Source of the DNA: Methylocystis iwaonis | Lineage (GTDB): Bacteria > Pseudomonadota > Alphaproteobacteria > Rhizobiales > Beijerinckiaceae | Length of the DNA stretch: 64,000 bases | Direction of reading: 5' to 3' | Assembly (NCBI RefSeq): GCF_027925385.1 | Contig: NZ_AP027142.1 | Coordinates: forward strand, 2,338,001 to 2,402,000 | In this document: in pieces, positions 16,953-26,382 of the stretch | Layout: each line of letters opens with the position of its first letter | How positions within the stretch are numbered: the stretch's first letter is position 1 | Position numbers and translations under genes: made by a program | The notes under the pieces: model-generated | Databases searched by the model: none | The model's input: the letters and a program-made list of their open reading frames with translations, nothing else | What the model was told of the DNA's origin: nothing

Positions 16953-18041
16953 TTATGGCATCGAACGCCAGAAGAGAAACCTGATCAGTCCGTCCGGCGC
17001 CAGCCCAATGCGCCATTCAGTATTTTCATTCTCGAATTTCACATCGTAAACGTCTCCCCCAACAGGGCCGACGCCGCGAAAGGCGAGCGTCTGGACTGCC
17101 CCCTTGGCGGCCAGCTCCTCAAAGACAACAGAAAAGCCCAGTTGGAGCCGCGCCGAGAGGCTGTCGATGAACTGGGTAAAATCGACATTGCCACTTTGCA
17201 GGCTCGCAATGACGCGGCGGAGAAGCTCCTCGCTGCCGGGGTTTGGAATTTTGTTCCTAATGCGGTGAGCAAGGATCGCCGCCTCCCGCTCGGCCTCGGC
17301 GGCGTCTATCCGATGGGCGACGTTCTCGAAGCCCCCCGAATGATACGTCAGGCTTTCAACCGCCCCCTCGGGTGAAACTCCGAAAGTCACCTGCGACGGC
17401 CAGCGCGGGAAAAAGAACTGATGCTCACCCTCGGGAAGCGCATAATTGGCGACAGGCCATCCGGGGTTTTTGAAATAGAGTTTGTCATTCTTGAGCGAAA
17501 CGTCCCAGACGAAGCCAACCTCCGACTTGTAATGACCAACATATTTCTCGAGCGCTGCAGGATCGATCTCGATTGGCTTGCGCGGGCGGGCTTGTTCGTA
17601 GCGGCGCTGTGCAATGGCGTCGAATGAGGATTCCGTCATATGCGCCTCCTTGGCGAGCGTAACGAGTTCGGTGACAGACAGGACGTCACCGGCGCGAAGC
17701 CGCGCGCGAGCGGCAGCGACGAGGGAATAGCCGCGTTCAGCACGACTCCTCAGCGCCGAAAGCGCTGCTTCCTGGATGGCGAGGGCGCGGTCGAGATCGT
17801 TGGCGCGGCCCTCCAGCAAGGCGGCGATGCGCGACAGGCTCAAACCAAGCTGCTTGAGAGCAAGAATTTCATGCAGGCGCGCGATCTCGGCCGCGCCGTA
17901 GAGCCTCCAGCCTTTCTCCGTGCGCTTTGGCGCGAGAAGCCGATGGCGCTCATAGACGCGCAGCGCGCGCACTGTCAGTCCGATGCGGGCGGCGCATTCG
18001 GCTGCGGTCAGCAATTCGTCTTTCGGCGCGGAATCGATCAC
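16953..18041 (-). CDS. MerR-family regulator fused to a C-terminal ligand-type domain
   Basis: The 362-residue protein is twice the length of ordinary MerR proteins. Residues 9-80 are the MerR winged helix (TAAECAARIGLTVRALRVYE). Residues 80-140 form the coiled-coil dimer helix. From about 150 there is a beta-rich domain (ALEKYVGHYKSEVGFVW) that resembles the DUF3471/lipocalin-like tail found after beta-lactamase-type domains. It may bind a small hydrophobic ligand, making this a one-component sensor. No obvious target gene is adjacent. Confidence 0.8.
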   Translation of the reverse strand: MIDSAPKDELLTAAECAARIGLTVRALRVYERHRLLAPKRTEKGWRLYGAAEIARLHEILALKQLGLSLSRIAALLEGRANDLDRALAIQEAALSALRSRAERGYSLVAAARARLRAGDVLSVTELVTLAKEAHMTESSFDAIAQRRYEQARPRKPIEIDPAALEKYVGHYKSEVGFVWDVSLKNDKLYFKNPGWPVANYALPEGEHQFFFPRWPSQVTFGVSPEGAVESLTYHSGGFENVAHRIDAAEAEREAAILAHRIRNKIPNPGSEELLRRVIASLQSGNVDFTQFIDSLSARLQLGFSVVFEELAAKGAVQTLAFRGVGPVGGDVYDVKFENENTEWRIGLAPDGLIRFLFWRSMP

Positions 18042-18113
18042 TTAAAATGCCTCCTGTTCCGTCTGTAGGGTATGACCCAAGGGCCGGATCAAGAGGAAAG
18101 GTTTCGTCGCTCA

Positions 18114-18170
18114 GCGCGCCTGAAGGCGGGCGGTCCAAGGCGCTCACGGACCGCGCGGCTTCAGCCGCGC
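18114..18170. repeat. Single di-hairpin repeat, family G
   Basis: A hairpin around GCGCGCCTGAAGGCGGGC is followed by GGTCC, eleven bases, GGACC and a second hairpin GCGCGGCTTCAGCCGCGC. The same two-hairpin plan makes up the tandem array at 32945-33250. Confidence 0.6.
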
Positions 18171-18171
18171 A

Positions 18172-18201
18172 AACAAAAACGCGGCCCCGGAGGGCCGCGT
18201 C
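18172..18201 (-). terminator. Terminator of the biotin carboxylase gene
   Basis: On the minus strand a stem of ACGCGGCCCTCC with its complement is followed by GTTTTTGTTTG, 25 bases after the stop codon. Confidence 0.7.
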
Positions 18202-18225
18202 TTGTAAGACCAATGCTGTGTTTGC

Positions 18226-20235
<2,010 letters not shown>

Positions 20236-20389
20236 GCGCGCCCTTATAGCCCCGTTTCTCTCACCCAAAGGTCCGCTCTTTTTCCCCGAAGGAACGGCGG
20301 ACGCAATTATTTTTTACTGCCGCACGCTCGGCGCGGCGGGTCTCTCCCGCACAGGGCGCCTATCGGCCCCATGCGGGAGAGGAACCATT

Positions 20390-21025
20390 TCAGCTCTTGG
20401 CTTCTGACTCGTCGTCGGGGCGCTTCTCCTGCACGCTGTCGACGATGCCGAACGCCTTCGCCTCTTCCGCCGACATGAAGTGATCGCGGTCGAGCGTGCG
20501 CTCGATCGTGTCGTAATCCTTGCCGGAGTGGCGGACATAAATGTCGTTCAGGCGCTTCTTGACCTTCAGTATGTCCTCGGCGTGGCGCTGAATGTCCGAC
20601 GCCTGGCCCTGGAAGCCGCCTGAGGGCTGATGCAGCATGACGCGGGCGTTGGGGAGCGCATAGCGCATGCCGGCCTCGCCGGCGCAGAGCAGCAGCGAGC
20701 CCATCGACGCCGCCTGGCCGACGCAGAGCGTCGAGACTTTCGGCTTGATGAACTGCATCGTGTCGTAGATGGCGAGGCCCGCCGTCACCACGCCGCCCGG
20801 CGAGTTGATGTAGAGGGAGATTTCCTTCTTCGGATTTTCCGATTCGAGGAAAAGGAGCTGGGCGATGATGACCGAGGCCATGTGGTCCTCGACCGGCCCG
20901 GTGAGGAAGATGATCCGCTCGCGCAACAAGCGCGAATAGATGTCGAAGCCGCGCTCGCCGCGCGACGTGTTTTCGATCACCTGCGGAATGAGATATTGGC
21001 TATAGACCTCGATCGGATCACGCAT
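20390..21025 (-). CDS. clpP: ATP-dependent Clp protease proteolytic subunit
   Basis: The 211-residue protein has the ClpP catalytic triad S107 (GQAASMGS), H132 (MLHQPSGG) and D181 (LDRDHFMS). [19 protein letters not shown] forms the substrate groove. It assembles into the 14-mer chamber that degrades proteins unfolded by ClpX or ClpA. tig lies upstream in the same direction about 430 bp away, the usual order, but clpX does not follow; a carboxylase subunit does. Confidence 0.96.
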   Translation of the reverse strand: MRDPIEVYSQYLIPQVIENTSRGERGFDIYSRLLRERIIFLTGPVEDHMASVIIAQLLFLESENPKKEISLYINSPGGVVTAGLAIYDTMQFIKPKVSTLCVGQAASMGSLLLCAGEAGMRYALPNARVMLHQPSGGFQGQASDIQRHAEDILKVKKRLNDIYVRHSGKDYDTIERTLDRDHFMSAEEAKAFGIVDSVQEKRPDDESEAKS

Positions 21026-21306
21026 CGCATCGCCTTCCCTGCGCGTCTCCTCGCAGGAGACCGCGCGCATTAGACCGACCGCGAAGCATTTACCCGAACC
21101 TGCCGCACGGCCGTCTCATATGGTTTTGCCGGCGCAGGGGCCCTCCGCCGGGAATTCTTGTCCCGTCATATGCCGGAGCGCGCCGGGACGCAAACGAAGC
21201 TTCCGCTTCTCGGGCGAAGAGCGATCTGGCAAGCGCGGCGCCAAAGGGATCAACAAAAGACTTAAGGCTCGCGGACAAGCGACCGTCCAGCGTCGTTAGC
21301 CCGATA

Positions 21307-21435
21307 CCTCCCCTTTACGGGGAGGTCGGCGGCCGAAGGCCGCCGGGTGGGGTTCGCGCCGCAACAAGAGTGGCGGGGCCTTACCCAACCCGACCCCGCC
21401 TTACGGCGGGGCCACCCTCCCCGTAAAGGGGAGGG
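21307..21435. repeat. Palindromic repeat, family D copy 1
   Basis: The arms CCTCCCCTTTACGGGGAGG and, inverted, CCTCCCCGTAAAGGGGAGGG flank smaller stems (GGCGGCCGAAGGCCGCC and GACCCCGCCTTACGGCGGGG). It lies between tig and clpP. A second copy is at 57932-58056. Confidence 0.8.
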
Positions 21436-21458
21436 ATGGCTCACGCCCGGCGTTTCTC

Positions 21459-22805
21459 TTACGCCTCTTCTTCCTTGAAGAGCTCTTCCTTGGTCACGGT
21501 CTTGTCCGTGATCTTGATGAGCTTGGAGATATGGTCGACGACGCGCTCTTCGTAGATCGGCGCGCGCAACTGGGCGAGCGCCTGCTCATTGTTGCGATAG
21601 AAGTCCCACACCTGCTTTTCCTGGCCCGGGAACATGCGGACGCGCTCGACGAGCGCCTCGGTCAGATCCTTGTCCTCAACCTTCACGCCGGCGTTCTGGC
21701 CGATTTCCGCGAGAACCAGCCCGAGGCGCACGCGGCGCTCGGCGATCTTGCGGAACTCCGCGCGGGTTTCGTCCTCGGTCTTGCCTTCTTCGGCGACCGG
21801 CTGATTCGCGCGGCGGCTCTCGGCCTCGTGCTGCCCCCAGATATTGTTGAATTCCTGCTCGACCAGCGTCTCGGGCAGCTCGAAGGAATAGCGGCTGTCG
21901 AGGGCGTCGAGCAGCGCGCGCTTCAGCTTGTCGCGCGAGACCTTGTGGAAGTCGGCCTCGAGATTGCCCTTCACCGCTTCCTTCATGGCGTCGAAATTCT
22001 CGAAGCCATATTTCGTGGCCAGCTCGTCGCCGATCTCGAGCGACTTCGGCGCGGCGACGGCCTTCACCGTCACGTCGAACTCGGCGTCCTTGCCGGCCAG
22101 ATGCTGAGCCGAATAATCCTCGGGGAACTTGACCTTCACGAGGCGCTGCTCGCCCACGCCCGCGCCTTCGAGCTGCTCCTCGAAGCCGGGAATGAAGGTG
22201 TTGGAGCCCAGCACGAGGTCGATGTCGCCGCCCGTGCCGCCCTCGAAGGCGACGCCGTCGAGCTTGCCGGTGAAGTCGATCGTGAGCTTGTCGCCCTTCT
22301 CGGCCTTGGCGCCTTCCGCGCGCGGTTCGAACTCCTGGGCGCGATCAGCCAGATTCTTCAGTGCGGCGTCGATATCCGCGTCGGCGACCTCGGCGACCGG
22401 GCGCTCGATCGAAATGTCGTCGAAGGAGCCGATCTCGAACTTCGGCAGCGTCTCGAAGGTCACGGTGAAGGCGAGATCGCCCTCGGCCTCGAGCGCGCGT
22501 TCGAGCTCTTCCTGCCCGCCGGGGAAATCGAGCTTCGGCTCGACGGCGATTCGCAGCTCATGCTCCTCGACGATCTTGCGGTTCGCCTCGTTGACGGACT
22601 CCTGCAGGACGTCGCCCATGATGCTCTTGCCATAGAGCTTCTTGAGATGGGCGATCGGAGCCTTGCCGGGGCGGAAGCCTTTGATCTGGGCCTTGGCCTG
22701 CATTTCGGCGAGCTGCGCGCCGAGCTTGGCGGCGAGATCGGCCGCCGGCAGCACGACCTTGAATTCCTGCTTCAAACCCTGGGAGGAGGTTTGCGTAACT
22801 TGCAT
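21459..22805 (-). CDS. tig: Trigger factor, ribosome-associated chaperone
   Basis: The 448-residue protein has the full three-part layout. The N-terminal ribosome-docking domain carries GFRPGKAP near residue 44. The FKBP-like prolyl isomerase domain follows (DKLTIDFTGKLDGVAFEGG), and the C-terminal helical arms end in a Lys/Glu-rich tail. It binds ribosomal protein L23 and shields nascent chains. It lies upstream of clpP. Confidence 0.95.
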   Translation of the reverse strand: MQVTQTSSQGLKQEFKVVLPAADLAAKLGAQLAEMQAKAQIKGFRPGKAPIAHLKKLYGKSIMGDVLQESVNEANRKIVEEHELRIAVEPKLDFPGGQEELERALEAEGDLAFTVTFETLPKFEIGSFDDISIERPVAEVADADIDAALKNLADRAQEFEPRAEGAKAEKGDKLTIDFTGKLDGVAFEGGTGGDIDLVLGSNTFIPGFEEQLEGAGVGEQRLVKVKFPEDYSAQHLAGKDAEFDVTVKAVAAPKSLEIGDELATKYGFENFDAMKEAVKGNLEADFHKVSRDKLKRALLDALDSRYSFELPETLVEQEFNNIWGQHEAESRRANQPVAEEGKTEDETRAEFRKIAERRVRLGLVLAEIGQNAGVKVEDKDLTEALVERVRMFPGQEKQVWDFYRNNEQALAQLRAPIYEERVVDHISKLIKITDKTVTKEELFKEEEA

Positions 22806-22881
22806 GTCGATCGCCTTCTACAACTTTAGAGCCGGCCGTGCGCGCGGCGGCTTGGCATAATTTCCGCGAAACTGCGGCATT

Positions 22882-22966
22882 TGGTGCGGGCGGAGGGAGT
22901 CGAACCCCCACGACTTTCGTCACCGGAACCTAAATCCGGCGCGTCTACCAGTTCCGCCACGCCCGC
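22882..22966 (-). tRNA. tRNA-Leu (TAG anticodon)
   Basis: An 85-nt tRNA with encoded CCA and a long variable arm. The acceptor stem is GCGGGCG paired with CGCCCGC (3-prime), discriminator A. The anticodon stem CCGGA/TCCGG holds the loop TTTAGGT with anticodon TAG, which reads CUA and related leucine codons. The T arm is GGGGGTTCGACTCCCTC. Confidence 0.95.
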
Positions 22967-23142
22967 GTGAGCGGCCCCATCCGGACCCGCCGCGAAACCT
23001 GAAGCCCGCGAGCGCGGGCGCCGCTCTATAGCATGGTCGGCGCGGGATGCTTCAAAAAAATACGTATGTCCGGAAGCGACGTTTTGGCTTGCGACCGCTA
23101 GAATGTATCGCCTTTCTCGGTCCTCTTTTCGGAGCACGCCTC

Positions 23143-23772
23143 ATGATCCGCGCGGCCGCCATAGCGCTCCTCTCCTTCCTCTCGATTGGATTCGCCGCTG
23201 CGACGCCGATGGAATGCGCGAAGACGTCGAGGGCCCCGGTCAAATTCATCTGCGAGGATGCGACCCTCGAAGGGCTGGATAAAGAAGAGTCCCGTCTTGC
23301 CGATTTGGCCACGGCCGCGCCGCTGACGGCGGCTCGGAAGAAGGACTTGTCCGAGAGCCAGGCGAGTTTCCGCAAGACGCTTTCGGCCTGCAAGGACGCC
23401 AAACCCTGCCTGCAGCGCACGCTCATCGAGCGCATCTACCGCCTGCGGCAAGGCTATGCCGATGTGCGCTCGAAGGACGCCGAGGGAACGAGCCTTGGCC
23501 CTTTCATCGCCTCCTGCCCCGGGCTCGACGGCCTGCTGGATGTGACCTTCGTGAATGTCGCGCCCGCCCTCGCCTTCCTTTCCTGGCGCGACAAATCCGT
23601 CGTTCTGCAACAGGCGCTGGCGGCGTCGGGCGCGCGTTACACGGGCGCTTTCGGGGCGGGCGAAGCGCAGTTCTGGAACAAGGGCAAGGAGGCGACGCTG
23701 GACTTGCCGGGACGACCGCGGCTGAACTGCACAATACAGGACGTTGGCGCCCCCGCCTCGGCGCCGCGCTGA
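23143..23772 (+). CDS. Secreted protein with MliC-like lysozyme inhibitor domain
   Basis: The 209-residue protein has a signal peptide (residues 1-21). Residues 25-105 resemble the LprI/DUF1311 N-terminal region with paired cysteines. Residues about 130-200 look like MliC, the inhibitor of C-type lysozyme (YTGAFGAGEAQFWNKGKEAT, then LNC). The start at 23143 was chosen because it begins the signal peptide; 32 upstream codons are unlikely. Such proteins guard peptidoglycan from lysozyme. The next gene, 48 bp downstream, is on the same strand. Confidence 0.7.
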   Translation: MIRAAAIALLSFLSIGFAAATPMECAKTSRAPVKFICEDATLEGLDKEESRLADLATAAPLTAARKKDLSESQASFRKTLSACKDAKPCLQRTLIERIYRLRQGYADVRSKDAEGTSLGPFIASCPGLDGLLDVTFVNVAPALAFLSWRDKSVVLQQALAASGARYTGAFGAGEAQFWNKGKEATLDLPGRPRLNCTIQDVGAPASAPR

Positions 23773-23820
23773 CGCGAGCGTCGCCGTCAACTCGTTACAC
23801 TCTCGCAAGGACGCAAGCCT

Positions 23821-25161
23821 ATGCCCTCGCTCAACCGCCGCGCCTTTCTGACCGGGGTCGCCGCCAGCGTCGTCGCCCTCCCCGCACGAGGGGCGCCGCA
23901 AATTGGCCCGCGCCTCATCGAGGCGCGCGCCGGCAAAGCAAAGCTCGGCCAGGCTGAAACGGACATCCTCGGCTTCGACGGCGTCGCGCCGGGGCCTGTG
24001 CTGCGCTACAAGCAGGGCCAGGAGCTCGACGTCCGCCTCGTCAACAAGCTCGACCTTCCGGCGACGATCCATTGGCATGGCATGCGCGGCGAGAACGCCA
24101 TGGACGGCACCGCGCCGCTGACGCAGGCGGCCGTCGCGCCGGGAGGCTCATTCGACTACCGACGCAAGCTGTCGGAGCCCGGCCTCTTCTGCTACCGGCC
24201 GAGCGTCTACGGCAAGACGCCCGAGCTGATCGGCCGCGGCCTCAAAGGCCTTTTGGTCGTGGACGAGCCCAATCCCCTGCCCGCCGATCACGACCTGCTC
24301 CTCGTCCTCGACGATTGGCGCCTCGACGCACAGGGCAAGATCGAGGGGACCTTCGGCGACGCCAGCGAGGCGCGCGCCGCCGGGCGCATCGGCCCGACGC
24401 TCGCCGTCAACGGCAAGGCGGCGCCGGCCACCGCCGAGCTTCAGGCAAATTCGCGCGTGCGTCTGCGGCTCGCCAATCTCGCCAACGCCAGGATCATGAT
24501 CCTGACCTTCGACGGCGTGCAGCCCTTCGTCGTCGCGATCGACAGCCAGCCTTGCGAGGCTTTTGAGCCGGTGCGGCGCAGCATCCCCGTCGCGCCCGGC
24601 GCGCGATTCGAGCTCATCTTCGACATGCCGGCGACGGAAGGCGCCAAAGCGCGAGTCCTCCTGCGCGGCCCTAACAATAGCGAAAGCGAGATTCTCGTCG
24701 CCACGGCGAAAGGGGCGCGCGCTGAGAAGCGGGGCCTTATCTACTCTCTGCTCTCAAACCCTGCGCTGCCCGCAGAGATCAAGCTCAACAACGCCAAGAA
24801 AGTCGATCTAGTGATCGAGCCCGGCCCGGCGGGCGGCGCCGGCTGGGTCATCAACGGCGCCGCGACAAACGGCTACGACGGCCCGCCACTCTTCAGCGTG
24901 AAGCGCGGGACGCCGGTCACGCTCGGCTATGTGAACAAATCAATGGTTCCGCTCGCGATGCATGTTCACGGTCACGCCATGCGGCTCTTGCATGATCTCG
25001 ACGACGGCTGGGAGCCCTATTGGCGAAACGGCGTCATCGTTCCCGCCGCCAAGACGAAGCATGTTTCCTTTATTGCCGACGCGCCCGGCAAATGGGCGAT
25101 TCATGACGATATTCTGGAACATGAGGCGGCCGGGCTGGCGACCTGGTTCGCGACTGTGTGA
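23821..25161 (+). CDS. Multicopper-oxidase fold protein with missing copper ligands
   Basis: The 446-residue protein begins with a Tat-type signal (NRRAFLTGVAASVVALPARG). Three cupredoxin-like domains are recognisable: HWHGMRGENAMDG starts the first, and MHVHGHAMRLLHDL lies in the last. Key ligands are lost. The second His pair of domain 1 (normally WYHSH) reads FCYRPSVYG. The HCH motif that carries the type 1 cysteine reads IHDDILEHEAAGL, so the Cys and one His are Asp. It therefore probably cannot work as a laccase-type oxidase. A structural or metal-binding role, as for FtsP/SufI-like family members, is possible. Confidence 0.8.
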   Translation: MPSLNRRAFLTGVAASVVALPARGAPQIGPRLIEARAGKAKLGQAETDILGFDGVAPGPVLRYKQGQELDVRLVNKLDLPATIHWHGMRGENAMDGTAPLTQAAVAPGGSFDYRRKLSEPGLFCYRPSVYGKTPELIGRGLKGLLVVDEPNPLPADHDLLLVLDDWRLDAQGKIEGTFGDASEARAAGRIGPTLAVNGKAAPATAELQANSRVRLRLANLANARIMILTFDGVQPFVVAIDSQPCEAFEPVRRSIPVAPGARFELIFDMPATEGAKARVLLRGPNNSESEILVATAKGARAEKRGLIYSLLSNPALPAEIKLNNAKKVDLVIEPGPAGGAGWVINGAATNGYDGPPLFSVKRGTPVTLGYVNKSMVPLAMHVHGHAMRLLHDLDDGWEPYWRNGVIVPAAKTKHVSFIADAPGKWAIHDDILEHEAAGLATWFATV

Positions 25162-25435
25162 CGGTTATATCTGACTGTATTCCAAGGGTAAACACCGCCC
25201 GATTGAAATAAATCAAGGATTTTACCTTTTCTTTCAGAATTTCACCGGAGACTAGCAGCTATGATAATATACAACTTCAGGCCGCATATCTCTAAAGACT
25301 AGCTGGTTTGCATCTCTTCCTCGCGGGCCAACAGATGCGCGTTAATCTTGGCCGTCAGTCCTGCTGAGCCGAAGGCGGATCGAAACCGGGAGCAAGCCAA
25401 CCAGTCGCCGCCACAGATGGCGCAGGAGCATGTCC
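25162..25435. other. A/T-rich promoter region before the DSF synthase gene
   Basis: About 270 bases without a gene. Bases 25170-25320 are distinctly A/T-rich for this genome and probably hold the rpfF promoter; no specific site was identified. Confidence 0.45.
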
Positions 25436-26365
25436 ATGACGGGAATCGTCTTTCGCGGCCCGAAGGATCCGAGCGAATTTCCCAATTGGCGTTTCGAAAC
25501 GCTGGAAATCGACTATGATCGTGAAACGGCGTCCGTCTGGATGAATTATCGCGTCGACGCGCCGCAATGCTACACGCCGACCATGCTCGCCGAGCTGCTG
25601 CAATTGCGCGATTCCCTCAGGGTCTTGGGCATGTCCGGCCGGATTGAGCAATTTCCTTTCAGATATTTGGTGATGACGGCCAAGCGGCCCGGCGTCTTTT
25701 CCCTCGGAGGGGATCTGGCGACATTTGCCGCGGCGATCCGGCGCCAGGATCTTGCGACCTTAGTTACCTATGCGCACGCCTGCGTCGATCTCGTTTACGG
25801 TTACTCCCAGAGCCTCGATTTGCCGATCGTCACGCTCTGCGCCGTACAGGGACAGTGCCTTGGCGGCGCGCTCGAGGCGGCGCTCGCCTTCGATTTCATT
25901 CTTGCCGAAGAAAATGCGATGTTTGGCCTTCCCGAAGTCGCCTTCAATACTTTCCCGGGGATGGGCGCAGTCACCATGTTGACCCGCCGCGTCGGCTCCG
26001 CCCTTACTCAGCAAATCATCATGAGCGGCCAGACCTATACGGGCCGTCAAATGTTCGAGCTGGAAGTCATCGATCAAGTCACCTCGCCCGGAACCATCCG
26101 CGCGGCCGCGGTCGAATGGATGCGCGACGCCGGCGGCAAAAAATGGCGGCGCCGGCGCGCCATCGCCGAAGCCCGGCGTCGCAGCCATCCCGTCACCCAT
26201 GACGAACTCATCCGGATCACCGAGCTTTGGGCGGAATGCTCGGCGCGCATCGAAGAGCGCGACCTGCGCCATATGGAGAGACTGGTGCGCGCTCAGAAGC
26301 GGTTGATCGGGTCAAGACAAAACGCTCCGGAAGGCGAGCAACTTCTGGTATCTAGCTCGTCGTGA
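25436..26365 (+). CDS. rpfF: RpfF-like DSF fatty-acid signal synthase (crotonase family)
   Basis: The 309-residue crotonase has RpfF hallmarks. The oxyanion region is SLGGDLATF. The two catalytic glutamates of Xanthomonas RpfF (E141 and E161) correspond to E147 in GGALEAALAFDF and E167 in GLPEVAFNTFPGMGA, with the same spacing of 20. The long C-terminal helix also matches. RpfF makes cis-2-enoic DSF signals by dehydrating and hydrolysing acyl-ACP. AGGAG lies 7 bases before the ATG at 25436; the ATG at 25430 is too close. The GTG alternative start of the next gene overlaps its stop. Confidence 0.85.
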   Translation: MTGIVFRGPKDPSEFPNWRFETLEIDYDRETASVWMNYRVDAPQCYTPTMLAELLQLRDSLRVLGMSGRIEQFPFRYLVMTAKRPGVFSLGGDLATFAAAIRRQDLATLVTYAHACVDLVYGYSQSLDLPIVTLCAVQGQCLGGALEAALAFDFILAEENAMFGLPEVAFNTFPGMGAVTMLTRRVGSALTQQIIMSGQTYTGRQMFELEVIDQVTSPGTIRAAAVEWMRDAGGKKWRRRRAIAEARRRSHPVTHDELIRITELWAECSARIEERDLRHMERLVRAQKRLIGSRQNAPEGEQLLVSSSS

Positions 26366-26382
26366 CGACAAGGGAACGTGGC

